A stretch of 64,000 nucleotides of DNA from Achromobacter arsenitoxydans SY8 (lineage in GTDB: Bacteria > Pseudomonadota > Gammaproteobacteria > Burkholderiales > Burkholderiaceae_B), in the NCBI RefSeq assembly GCF_000236785.1, contig NZ_AGUF01000074.1, positions 1 to 64,000 on the forward strand. Direction: 5' to 3'. A model generated the notes under the pieces. The model saw only the letters and a list, made by a program, of their open reading frames with translations. It ran no database searches and was not told the DNA's origin. Every line of letters begins with the position of its first letter. Within the stretch, counting starts at the first letter, position 1. Of this stretch, positions 1-8,148 are shown in pieces. Both the position numbers and the translations under genes were made by a program.

Positions 1-317
<317 letters not shown>

Positions 318-467
318 TTATGCTGCAAACCCATGTCCTTATGCCCGACAAATAACCGGCATTCAGGTAAATTGGGGGCGTTTTCGCAACGGCGCGCCCC
401 GCAAAAGGGGGCCGATCCGTACTGGCGGGGCATCGCTCCCCATTTTTACCTATAAAAGAGGCAAGAC

Positions 468-1256
468 ATGCGTTTGAACTTCGTCCGTTCCGCCCTGGTG
501 GCGTCGGTCCTCCTGGTCGCGGCCAACGCCGCCCATGCCGAAAAAGTGGTGGTGGGCGCCACCCAGGTGCCGCACGCCGAGATCCTTGAAGTGGTGAAAC
601 CCAAGCTCGCCAAGGAAGGCGTGGAGCTCGACATCAAGGTGTTCAGCGACTACGTGCAGCCCAACCTGCAACTGGCGGACAAGCAGCTGGACGCCAATTT
701 CTTCCAGCACAAGCCTTATCTGGACTCCTTCAACAAGGACCGCAAGGCCACGCTGGTGCCGGTGGCCCTGGTTCACGTGGAGCCGTTCGGCGGCTATTCC
801 AAGAAGATCAAGAGCCTGTCCGAACTCAAGGACGGCGCTACCGTCGCCATTCCCAACGATCCGTCCAACGGCGGCCGCGCGCTGGTCCTGCTGCAAAAGC
901 AGGGCGTGATCAAACTGAAGGATCCGGCCAACATCCTGGCGACGGCCGCGGACGTGGTCGAAAATCCCAAGAAGCTGAAGTTCCGCGAACTGGAAGCCGC
1001 GATGCTGCCGCGCGCGCTGGATGACGTGGACCTGGCGCTGATCAATACGAACTATGCGCTGGAAGCCGGCCTCGTCCCGACCAAGGACGCGCTGTTCATC
1101 GAAGGCGCCGATTCGCCGTACGCCAATGTGCTGGTGACCCGCAGCGACAACAAGGACGCGCCGGGGATCAAGAAGCTGGTCGAGGCGCTGCACTCGCCCG
1201 AGGTGAAGACATTCATCCAGGAAAAGTACAAGGGCGCGGTGGTGCCGGCCTTCTGA
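468..1256 (+). CDS. metQ: MetQ/NlpA-family methionine ABC transporter substrate-binding protein
   Basis: The 262-residue product has a signal peptide (about residues 1-24, ending NAAHA before EKVVVG) and the NlpA/MetQ fold throughout: VGATQVPHAEIL, the DYVQPNLQL and DANFFQHKPYLD stretches, and a C-terminal VKTFIQEKYKGAVVPAF. The family binds D/L-methionine or related amino acids in the periplasm for the MetNI permease. The start is supported by AAGAGG eight bases upstream. The protein has no lipobox cysteine, so it looks secreted rather than lipid-anchored. No metN or metI gene is adjacent, so the partner ATPase and permease must be elsewhere. Substrate is inferred from the family. Confidence 0.88.
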   Translation: MRLNFVRSALVASVLLVAANAAHAEKVVVGATQVPHAEILEVVKPKLAKEGVELDIKVFSDYVQPNLQLADKQLDANFFQHKPYLDSFNKDRKATLVPVALVHVEPFGGYSKKIKSLSELKDGATVAIPNDPSNGGRALVLLQKQGVIKLKDPANILATAADVVENPKKLKFRELEAAMLPRALDDVDLALINTNYALEAGLVPTKDALFIEGADSPYANVLVTRSDNKDAPGIKKLVEALHSPEVKTFIQEKYKGAVVPAF

Positions 1257-1312
1257 TGCAGGCCTGGCGGGCGGCTCGGACGCCCGCAGCTTACACATTC
1301 GCCCTGCCCATT

Positions 1313-1341
1313 AATCGCCCGCTACAGCGGGCGATTTTTTT
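1313..1341. terminator. Rho-independent terminator, probably bidirectional
   Basis: An 11-bp perfect stem (AATCGCCCGCT / AGCGGGCGATT) with a very short loop is followed by a T-run on the plus strand. It lies between convergent metQ and the thioredoxin-like gene, so it ends metQ transcription and may also serve the minus strand. Confidence 0.85.
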
Positions 1342-1359
1342 AAGCGGGGTGTCGCGGCC

Positions 1360-1854
1360 TCAGCCTGCGGCCAGGGCTTTCTGGACGGTGGCGTGGAACT
1401 CGGCCTTGTCGTATTCGCCCAGGTAGCGCTTGATGATGCGCCCCTGCTTGTCGATCAGGAAGGCCGTGGGCGTGAGGCGGATGTCGCCGAAGGCGCGTGC
1501 GATATCGCCCTTGGTGTCCAGCGCGACCGGGAACGGCAGCTTGCGCGTTTCCGCGAAGTTCAGCACGAAGTTGGGCGGGTCGTAATTCATGGCGACCGCG
1601 ATCGCCTCGTATCCCTTGCCCGCGTACTCGTTGTAGGCCGAGATCGTGTCGGGCATCTGCTTGACGCAGGTGACACAGCTGGTTGCCCAGAATTTGACCA
1701 GCACGACCTTGCCGCGCAGATCCTGCATGGAGAAGGTCTTGCCTTCCAGGGTGGTGAAGGTGACGTCGGGGGCCGTCTGGGCCGGGCGCAGGGCAAACCA
1801 GGCGCCGATGCCGACGGCCACGAGGACGGCCAGGGCTACGATGGCTTTTTTCAT
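1360..1854 (-). CDS. TlpA/ResA-type membrane-anchored thiol-disulfide oxidoreductase
   Basis: A 164-residue thioredoxin-fold protein with an N-terminal membrane anchor or uncleaved signal (residues 5-21). The active-site motif is C60-V-T-C63 in FWATSCVTC, followed by the family-typical PTAFLIDKQGRIIKRYLG with its cis-proline. Such proteins reduce disulfides in the periplasm, often for cytochrome c maturation or copper-site assembly; the specific client cannot be told. The middle residues V-T differ from the more common E/P-P pairs. The start ATG overlaps the stop of dolP by 4 bp, so the two are very likely cotranscribed and translationally coupled. Confidence 0.85.
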   Translation of the reverse strand: MKKAIVALAVLVAVGIGAWFALRPAQTAPDVTFTTLEGKTFSMQDLRGKVVLVKFWATSCVTCVKQMPDTISAYNEYAGKGYEAIAVAMNYDPPNFVLNFAETRKLPFPVALDTKGDIARAFGDIRLTPTAFLIDKQGRIIKRYLGEYDKAEFHATVQKALAAG

Positions 1855-2591
1855 TTGATGGGCATTGCTTCTACGCCGCTGCTCGTGCCGGACGCGCCGT
1901 CGCTGCCAGCCGCGCCGGCGCCGCTTTCGATGGGCGCCTTGGTTTCTGTGGTGTTGGACTTGGAGCCGCTGCCCGACAACCGGATGGCTTCTTCGCGGCT
2001 GATGGTTTCGAAGAGCTTGACCACCTTGGCGACGCCGCCCACGTCCGCGGCGGCATTGGCGGCGTATTCGCCTTCGGCCTGGGTGACCTTGCCCATCAGG
2101 TAGACGACGCTGCGGTCGGTCGTCAGGGCAATGGTGCCCGAGGGCACGTACTTGGTGTTGATCAGGGCGGTCTTGACCTTGGACGTCAGCCAGGTGTCGT
2201 TGGAGCGCGTGCCAAACGAGGCGATGGGGCCCACGTTCAACTGGTTGATGACCTGCTTGACGTTTTCCACGCCCTGGGCGATGGCGGTGGCCTGGCTCTT
2301 GGCTTCTTCGGTGGGCACGTCGCCGGTCAGCAGCAGGTGGCCGCCGTAGGCCATGGCGTTGACCCGGGCCGTTTCGCCCAATTTCTGGGAGATCTGGCTT
2401 TGCGCCTTGAACGCCATGTTCTGGTCTTCGAGTTGGACGCCGGATGTGCGGCGGTCGGTCACGACGACGGCCGTGGTGGCGGCGGCGCCGCCCACGATCA
2501 GGGGCGCGCAGGCCGACAGCGAAAGCGCCGCGGTGGACAGCGCGGCGGCGAGCATGAGCGGGCGGACGGCGGGTCTGACGTCAGAAATCAT
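1851..2591 (-). CDS. dolP: BON-domain outer-membrane lipoprotein (DolP/YraP-like)
   Basis: A 246-residue lipoprotein: hydrophobic leader, then lipobox LSAC with the acylated cysteine at residue 28. Two BON domains follow (about 55-125 and 130-200), seen as the repeated pattern VYLMGKVTQAEGEYAANAA and LLLTGDVPTEEAKSQA. The C-terminal about 40 residues are Ser/Gly/Ala-rich and low complexity, longer than in E. coli DolP. The family supports outer-membrane integrity at the division site. I chose the MISDV start because it sits just before the signal sequence and overlaps the diaA stop by 4 bp. The gene lies between diaA and the thioredoxin-like gene in one transcription unit. Confidence 0.88.
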   Translation of the reverse strand: MISDVRPAVRPLMLAAALSTAALSLSACAPLIVGGAAATTAVVVTDRRTSGVQLEDQNMAFKAQSQISQKLGETARVNAMAYGGHLLLTGDVPTEEAKSQATAIAQGVENVKQVINQLNVGPIASFGTRSNDTWLTSKVKTALINTKYVPSGTIALTTDRSVVYLMGKVTQAEGEYAANAAADVGGVAKVVKLFETISREEAIRLSGSGSKSNTTETKAPIESGAGAAGSDGASGTSSGVEAMPIK

Positions 2592-3181
2592 TCGGTGTCT
2601 CCAAGCAGAAGAGCGTCTATGCCGTCGCACAGCGCGTGCAGCAGCAGAATATGGACTTCCTGGATGCGCATCGTGCGATCGCTGGGAACACATAAATGGA
2701 CGTCCATCGGCGTAATGAGTTCCCCCATGACGCCGCCGCCCTTGCCGGTCAGGGCCAAAACGTGCATTTCGCGGGCGCTGGCGGCTTCCATGGCGCGCAC
2801 CACGTTGGGCGAATTGCCGCTGGTGGAGATGGCCACGAGCACGTCGCCGGCCTGGCCGAAGGCGTTGACCTGCCGTTCGAAGACCTCGTCGAAGCCATAG
2901 TCGTTGCCGACCGCCGTGAGGATCGAGGTGTCGGTATTGAGGGCGATGCCCGCGAGCGGCAGGCGTTCGCGTTCGAAGCGGCCCACCAGTTCGGCGATGA
3001 AATGCTGCGCGTCGGCAGCCGAGCCGCCGTTGCCGCAAGCCAGAATCTTGCCGTTGTTCGCCAGGGCGCCGAATAGCACGTCCACCGCCACTGCCAGCGG
3101 CTCGGCCAGGACGTTCATGCTTTGTTCGCAAGCGGCCATGGCGTCGCGAAAGTGCGACGTCATACGAGAGGTCATATCCAT
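2588..3181 (-). CDS. diaA: SIS-domain protein, DiaA/phosphoheptose isomerase family
   Basis: A 197-residue SIS-domain protein with ILACGNGGSAADAQHF (residues 46-61), AISTSGNSPNVV and the C-terminal RIQEVHILLLHALCDGID. In E. coli the paralogues are DiaA, which binds DnaA and promotes replication initiation, and GmhA, the sedoheptulose-7-phosphate isomerase. The neighbourhood (rsmI, yraN, diaA, dolP) matches the DiaA locus of enterobacteria, which favours DiaA. However, the sequence alone does not exclude isomerase activity. Three in-frame ATGs (3181, 3175 and 3163) could serve as start; I used the first. The stop overlaps the dolP start by 4 bp. Confidence 0.82.
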   Translation of the reverse strand: MDMTSRMTSHFRDAMAACEQSMNVLAEPLAVAVDVLFGALANNGKILACGNGGSAADAQHFIAELVGRFERERLPLAGIALNTDTSILTAVGNDYGFDEVFERQVNAFGQAGDVLVAISTSGNSPNVVRAMEAASAREMHVLALTGKGGGVMGELITPMDVHLCVPSDRTMRIQEVHILLLHALCDGIDALLLGDTE

Positions 3182-3276
3182 GGGCGCGATTATCTCACGG
3201 GGCAGGACCGCCGTTCCGTCCAGGCGTAACGGCAATGGACGGGGCGTTGCCGGAAACGGCCGGATCCCGGCGCGGA

Positions 3277-3759
3277 TCAGGGCAGCCAGAACGCGCCGCG
3301 CAGCCACTGCGGCTGGCCGTCGTCGAAGACCACGGCATCGAAGCGGGCGGCCGGGCACGCGCCGCCCCAATGGCGCCTGGCCAGTTCGGGCAGCCAATAC
3401 GCCGCCGCGCGGGCGAGGCGGGCCTGCTTCTGGCGGCCGATGCTGGCAGCGGCGTCGCCATAGCGGCTGCGCGCGCGCGCCCGGACCTCGACGAAGACCA
3501 GCGTGTCGCCGTCGCGCATGGCCAGGTCGATTTCGCCGGCGCGGCACCACAGGTTGCGCGCCAGCAGCGTCAGGCCCCGCGACTGCAAGAGGCGCAGCGC
3601 GGCCGCCTCGTGGTGGTCGCCGCGGCGTTGCGTGGGCGAACGTTTCGGGGCAGGGCGGTCGGCCGCCGCGCGGCGGCTTGCTCGTCGACGTCGCCTGGCT
3701 GCGCGGTGGCGGGCCGCCAGGGCAAGTTCGCATGCAAGGCGCAGGGTGTCGTCCGTCAT
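3277..3759 (-). CDS. yraN: YraN/UPF0102 endonuclease-like protein
   Basis: A 160-residue protein whose second half carries the UPF0102 signature: [13 protein letters not shown], then [21 protein letters not shown] (the GEID...FVEV core, residues 75-95). This is the arrangement of catalytic acidic residues in restriction-endonuclease-like folds. Function is unproven in the family; a Holliday-junction or DNA-processing role has been suggested. The first about 45 residues are Arg/Ala-rich and longer than usual. A still longer form starting at 3825 would overlap the divergent rsmI start, so I prefer MTDD. In E. coli lpoA lies between rsmI and yraN; it is absent here. Confidence 0.8.
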   Translation of the reverse strand: MTDDTLRLACELALAARHRAARRRRRASRRAAADRPAPKRSPTQRRGDHHEAAALRLLQSRGLTLLARNLWCRAGEIDLAMRDGDTLVFVEVRARARSRYGDAAASIGRQKQARLARAAAYWLPELARRHWGGACPAARFDAVVFDDGQPQWLRGAFWLP

Positions 3760-3824
3760 GGGATTCCTGGGGCGGCGGGCATAGGCGGCTACACTGACAT
3801 GGTTATCCGTGTCAGCAGGCTGCA

Positions 3825-4760
3825 ATGAATCAAAACGTCTCTTCCCCCGCCGCCGGCGATGCCTGGTCCCGCGTCGCCGAACGCGTGGCGGGGCAGCATT
3901 GGCCCGCCTCGACGCTCTATGTCGTGGCGACGCCGATCGGCAACCTGGGCGATCTGGGCCTGCGGGCCTGGCATGCCTTGCAGGGAGCCGACGTGATCGC
4001 CGCCGAAGACACGCGCGCCAGCCGCACGCTGCTGGACGCGTGGGGCGTGAGCACGCCGCTCATGGCCGCCCATCGCCACAACGAGGCGGCGGCTGCCCAG
4101 GCCATTTGCGAGCGCCTGGCGCAAGGCCAGCGCGTGGCCCTGGTGTCCGACGCGGGCGCGCCCGCAGTCAGCGACCCCGGGGCGCGCGTGGTCCGGGCGG
4201 TGCGCGCGGCGGGCTACGCGGTGGTCCCGGTGCCGGGGCCCAGCGCGGTGATCGCGGCCCTGATGGGCAGCGGCGTCACCACGGACGAGAATCCCGCCTA
4301 TGCCTTCGCCGGCTTTCCGCCGTCCAAGGCCGTGGCGCGCCAGCGCTGGCTGCGCCAGTGGTGCGCTTTGCCCGCGCCCGTTGTGATGTTCGAATCGCCG
4401 CACCGGCTGTCGGCGGCCTTCGCGGATCTGCTCGAGGTCTGCGGCCCCGACCGCCAACTGACGGTAGCGCGCGAGCTGACCAAGCGCTTCGAGGAAATCG
4501 CGACCTTCCCGCTGGGCGAATCGGCGGCCTGGCTGGCGGCCGACTCGCACCGGGAACAGGGCGAGTTCGTGCTGATCGTCCATGCCCGCGAGGACGAGCA
4601 GGCAGACGATGACGCTGACCCGCGCATCGACGTCCTGCTCGACGCCTTGCTGGAATCAATGTCGGTGCGCGACGCCGCGCGTGTGGCCGCCAAGGTCACC
4701 GGGCAGGCGCGCGACGTGCTCTACAACCGGGCACTGACCCGCAAGAAAGCGGCGGAGTAA
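3825..4760 (+). CDS. rsmI: 16S rRNA (cytidine-1402-2'-O)-methyltransferase
   Basis: A 311-residue SAM-dependent tetrapyrrole-methylase-fold enzyme. [13 protein letters not shown] (residues 31-43) is the family hallmark, followed by [25 protein letters not shown] and [12 protein letters not shown], then the C-terminal FESPHRL and [10 protein letters not shown] motifs. RsmI methylates the 2'-OH of C1402 in the decoding centre of 16S rRNA. It is divergent from the yraN-diaA-dolP block and directly followed, after 3 bp, by ogt, so the two probably form an operon. Length and motifs are complete. Confidence 0.95.
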   Translation: MNQNVSSPAAGDAWSRVAERVAGQHWPASTLYVVATPIGNLGDLGLRAWHALQGADVIAAEDTRASRTLLDAWGVSTPLMAAHRHNEAAAAQAICERLAQGQRVALVSDAGAPAVSDPGARVVRAVRAAGYAVVPVPGPSAVIAALMGSGVTTDENPAYAFAGFPPSKAVARQRWLRQWCALPAPVVMFESPHRLSAAFADLLEVCGPDRQLTVARELTKRFEEIATFPLGESAAWLAADSHREQGEFVLIVHAREDEQADDDADPRIDVLLDALLESMSVRDAARVAAKVTGQARDVLYNRALTRKKAAE

Positions 4761-4763
4761 GCC

Positions 4764-5348
4764 ATGGTGTACGCAACCGTCGTGTCGAACAAACCCGCCG
4801 ATCCCCTGGAGCCGATCGCCTATCGGGACATGCCCACGCCATTGGGGGAGATGCGCCTCGTCGCCAGCCCCAAGGGCCTGCGGGGCGCTTGGTTTCTCGA
4901 TCAGGACCTGCTGCCTTCTGCGGACGGATGGACTCTCGCGGACGACAACCCGATCCTGGAGCAGGCGCGCCGCGAACTGGACGAATGGTTTGCCGGCCGG
5001 CGCCGGACGTTCGATGTGGCGCTGGACCCGGTGGGCACCACCTTCCAGCATCAGGTCTGGCATGCGCTGTGCGCCCTGGATTTCGGCGCGCTCACCAGCT
5101 ACGGCGAGCTGGCCCGCACGGTCGACCGGCCCAAGGGCGCGCAGGCGGTGGGCGGCGCCGTCGGCCGCAATCCGATCATCATCATCATTCCTTGCCACCG
5201 GGTGATCGGCGCGGATACTTCGCTGACCGGATTCGGAGGCGGGCTGCCGCGCAAGCAGGCGCTACTGGCGCACGAAGGCAACCGATACCTCAGCCGCAAC
5301 GCGCGTGCGCGCCGGGTTTGCGAAGGCCAGGCCGAACTGCCCTGGTAG
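4764..5348 (+). CDS. ogt: Methylated-DNA--protein-cysteine methyltransferase
   Basis: A 194-residue suicide DNA-repair protein. The acceptor cysteine is in IIPCHRVIGA (C144), preceded by TSYGELA and the helix AVGGAVGRNP that places the recognition arginine. The N-terminal domain (about 1-90) begins PLGEMRLVASPKGLRGAWF, the Ogt-type pseudo-RNase H fold. It removes O6-alkyl groups from guanine without an Ada regulatory domain. The GTP-independent start is the ATG just 3 bp after rsmI. It is convergent with rlpA, with only 12 bp between the stops and no evident terminator. Confidence 0.93.
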   Translation: MVYATVVSNKPADPLEPIAYRDMPTPLGEMRLVASPKGLRGAWFLDQDLLPSADGWTLADDNPILEQARRELDEWFAGRRRTFDVALDPVGTTFQHQVWHALCALDFGALTSYGELARTVDRPKGAQAVGGAVGRNPIIIIIPCHRVIGADTSLTGFGGGLPRKQALLAHEGNRYLSRNARARRVCEGQAELPW

Positions 5349-5360
5349 CCGGCCCCAAGC

Positions 5361-6323
5361 CTATTGGGAAGCAATGCTCGGCATGATGCCGAGCCGGTCC
5401 GACACGACCGGCACCGCGTTCAGGGCGCTTTGGCGGTCGGGGTAGGGGCCGATCCTGACGCGGTACAGGTTGTTGGCCTGCTCGACGGAAGCGGGCGGCG
5501 CGCCTTCGGCGCCCAGCTGCGTGTTGATGCGGCTGACCAGCGATTGCGCATTGCCCGGCTGGCTGAATGCGCCCACCTGAAGGTAGACATTGCCGCCAGC
5601 GCCCATGGGCGCCTGGCGGACAGGCGCGGCACCGGGCGCGGGCGCGACCGGCGGTTGGGCCGCGAGCGCCACGGGGACGGCGGCCACCGGCGCCTGAACC
5701 GGCGTGGATCCTATCGCCGAGGCGGGTTCGGGCTCGGGCGCGGCGGGTGTGCCCTGCGAGGCCATGCGACGGATCTCATCCTGCGGGATGGCCTCGACGA
5801 TCACCTGGCCGCTGCCCGGGCCGATAATGCCCAGCTTGTAGGCCGCCACATACGACAAATCCATGATGCGGTCGCTGTGGAACGGACCGCGGTCGTTCAC
5901 CCGCACGACGATCGTCTTCCCGTTGACCATGCTGGTCACGCGCGCGTAGCTGGGAATCGGCAGCGTGGTGTGGGCGGCCGTCATGGCGTACATGTCGTAG
6001 GATTCGCCGATGGATGTCGAATTGCCGTGGAACTTCTTGCCGTACCACGACGCGGTGCCGCGCTTCTTGTAGGGCTGCCCGCTGGTGTCCGGCACGTAAC
6101 GCTGGCCGAACACGACATAGGGCCGGTTCGCGCCGCTGGCATAGGGCTCCAGCTTTGGCACCGCATCCGGAACCTGGTCCAGATTGGACGGCGGGTTGTC
6201 GTCCGGCCCGTCGTCTTTGTAGTACCCGCCGCCCTTTTTGCGTCCGCCGGTGGAAGAGCAGCCTGCCACGGCAATGGCCAGCAGCACCAGGAGGATGAGG
6301 TGTAGGGGGCGGGAAAGCGTCAT
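5361..6323 (-). CDS. rlpA: RlpA-family septal-ring lytic transglycosylase, lipoprotein
   Basis: A 320-residue lipoprotein with lipobox VAGC (C22). The double-psi beta-barrel RlpA domain spans about residues 85-180: GTASWYGKKFHGNSTSIGE, ARVTSMVNGKTIVVRVNDRGPF and IMDLSYVAA. A Pro/Ala-rich linker (about 195-240) leads to a C-terminal SPOR domain (about 245-320, YLQVGAFSQPGNAQSL) that binds denuded septal peptidoglycan. RlpA enzymes cleave naked glycan strands at the division septum in some species. The start was chosen at the signal peptide; its ATG overlaps the rapZ stop by 4 bp, so the two are probably cotranscribed. Confidence 0.92.
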   Translation of the reverse strand: MTLSRPLHLILLVLLAIAVAGCSSTGGRKKGGGYYKDDGPDDNPPSNLDQVPDAVPKLEPYASGANRPYVVFGQRYVPDTSGQPYKKRGTASWYGKKFHGNSTSIGESYDMYAMTAAHTTLPIPSYARVTSMVNGKTIVVRVNDRGPFHSDRIMDLSYVAAYKLGIIGPGSGQVIVEAIPQDEIRRMASQGTPAAPEPEPASAIGSTPVQAPVAAVPVALAAQPPVAPAPGAAPVRQAPMGAGGNVYLQVGAFSQPGNAQSLVSRINTQLGAEGAPPASVEQANNLYRVRIGPYPDRQSALNAVPVVSDRLGIMPSIASQ

Positions 6324-7198
6324 GCGGATTCGTCGGGCAGTTGGGTGCGATGGCGCACCAGCAGAGGGTCGTGGTCGGCAAACCGCAGCGCCAGTTGCTC
6401 GACCACATAGACCGAACGGTGCTGGCCGCCGGTGCAGCCGATGGCGACCGTCAGGTAATTGCGCGTGTCCTGGGTGTATTGCGGCAGCCAGCGGTTCAGG
6501 AAGCCGGCGATGTCGTCGATCATCTGGCCCACTTGCTCGTAACCCGCCAGCCACGTGGCCACGGGTTCGTCGCGGCCCGTCAGCGGACGCAGGTTGCGGT
6601 CGTAGTGTGGATTGGGCAGGCAGCGCACGTCGAACACCAGGTCGGCGTCGCCGGGGACGCCGCGCTTGTAGGCGAAGGATTCGAAGGTGAGCACCAGCGG
6701 CGCGCGGTCGGCCTTGATCAGGTCGCGTATCCAGGCGCGCAACTGGCCCGGCGTCAGGTCCGACGTGTCGATCACGTGCTCTTGCTCGCGCAGCGGCGCG
6801 AGCAGTTCCCTTTCAAGGGCGATGCAATCAGTCAGCGACGGCGTCGTGCCGCCGCGCTGCAGGCGGTCGGTCAGCGGATGGCGGCGGCGGGATTCGGAGT
6901 AGCGCTGCACCAGCGTCGCGGTGCTGGCGTCCAGGAAGACCACGCGCAGGCTGGTGCCCATGGCGCGCAGCGCAGTGACCACGTCTGGCAGTTCGGCGAG
7001 TTCACCGGGGGACCGGACATCAATGGCGACGGCTACCCGCTCCATGCCGTCATCGCGGGCATTGGCGATGAACTCGGTCAGGAAACGGACCGGCAGATTG
7101 TCGACACAGGTATAGCTTGCGTCCTCGAGCATGCGCAGCGCGACGGATTTGCCGGAACCGGAAATACCGGTGACGAGGACGACTTTCAACATGGACAT
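6320..7198 (-). CDS. rapZ: RNase adapter / nucleotide-binding protein RapZ
   Basis: A 292-residue P-loop protein with Walker A GISGSGKS (residues 11-18), the Walker B-like AIDVRS stretch, and a C-terminal domain with VAIGCTGGQHRSVYV, the segment involved in RNA binding in E. coli. RapZ presents GlmZ to RNase E in enterobacteria; in betaproteobacteria without GlmYZ its role is less clear. Two in-frame starts (7198 and 7192) are equally likely, and no strong Shine-Dalgarno is seen. It usually sits beside ptsN/hprK; here it is separated from hprK by about 3.7 kb of other genes. Confidence 0.92.
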   Translation of the reverse strand: MSMLKVVLVTGISGSGKSVALRMLEDASYTCVDNLPVRFLTEFIANARDDGMERVAVAIDVRSPGELAELPDVVTALRAMGTSLRVVFLDASTATLVQRYSESRRRHPLTDRLQRGGTTPSLTDCIALERELLAPLREQEHVIDTSDLTPGQLRAWIRDLIKADRAPLVLTFESFAYKRGVPGDADLVFDVRCLPNPHYDRNLRPLTGRDEPVATWLAGYEQVGQMIDDIAGFLNRWLPQYTQDTRNYLTVAIGCTGGQHRSVYVVEQLALRFADHDPLLVRHRTQLPDESA

Positions 7199-7377
7199 GA
7201 TTGTGGCACGCTTTTCCAGGACGATGCCGGCGGGATAGCATCTGATATGGCCATAAACTCGAGATCTGCGCCTGTACCCGTCTGCGCGCCCTGACGTAAG
7301 CTTGGGGCCGGATACTTAGCAGATTCACTTTACGCGCCCCGCCGTCATGCGATTCGGGGGATTGGAATTCGACCTAG

Positions 7378-8136
7378 ATGTTAGCCCTCATTTCCATTCG
7401 TAGTGTTTCACTGCCGCGGTTTTGGGCAATCTTCAGGTGGTTTGCCGCCGCAAGTGTTGCCTTTATGGCGACACCGGCGCTCGCCCAGCAGACTTCTGCG
7501 CAGGTCCTGCAGCCGGACACCATGGCGGCGCGCGTCGCCGCCTGTACGGCCTGTCATGGGGCGCAGGGCAAGGCGGGGGCCGACGGCTACTACCCCCGGC
7601 TTGCCGGCAAGCCGCAGGACTATCTCTATCATCAACTGCTGAATTTCCGCGACGGCCGGCGGCAGTATCGGCCGATGGCGCACCTGCTGGCCGGCCTGCC
7701 CGACGACTACCTGCGTGAAATGGCCGCGTTCTTTTCCGAGCAGCACGTGCCTTATCCGGCGCCGCCGCGGGCGGAGGCCTCCGCCGCCATGCTGGAGTCG
7801 GGCCGCAGGCTGGCCCTGGACGGCGACGCCGCGCGCGGCTTGCCCGCCTGCGCCTCCTGTCACGGCGCTTCCCTGAGCGGGGTGTTGCCGGCGATTCCGG
7901 GTCTGCTGGGCCTGCCCCGCGACTACATCAGCGCGCAGATCGGAAGCTGGAAGAGCGGCCTGCGGCGCGCGGCCGCGCCGGACTGCATGGCCGACATTTC
8001 CCACACGCTCACCCCTGCCGACATCGCTGCCCTTGCGGCGTGGCTGTCGTCGCGGCCCATTGCCGAGCCCTATGCGCCGGCCGCCGCGGATTCGCTGCGC
8101 CTGCCCGCGGAATGCGGCAGCCAGGCGCAACGTTAA
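7378..8136 (+). CDS. Dihaem c-type cytochrome, cytochrome c4-like
   Basis: A 252-residue exported protein with signal peptide (cleavage near ALAQ, residue 36) and two haem c sites: CTACH at 56-60 and CASCH at 158-162. The two halves look like duplicated cytochrome c domains: GAQGKAGADGYYPRLAGKP and GASLSGVLPAIPGLLGLP. This is the cytochrome c4 arrangement, a periplasmic electron carrier. A methionine ligand cannot be assigned with certainty. It is followed after 12 bp by a trihaem cytochrome on the same strand. No dehydrogenase subunit is next to it, so the electron donor is unknown. The ribosome-binding site before the ATG is weak. Confidence 0.87.
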   Translation: MLALISIRSVSLPRFWAIFRWFAAASVAFMATPALAQQTSAQVLQPDTMAARVAACTACHGAQGKAGADGYYPRLAGKPQDYLYHQLLNFRDGRRQYRPMAHLLAGLPDDYLREMAAFFSEQHVPYPAPPRAEASAAMLESGRRLALDGDAARGLPACASCHGASLSGVLPAIPGLLGLPRDYISAQIGSWKSGLRRAAAPDCMADISHTLTPADIAALAAWLSSRPIAEPYAPAAADSLRLPAECGSQAQR

Positions 8137-8148
8137 GCGGGGGACCGG

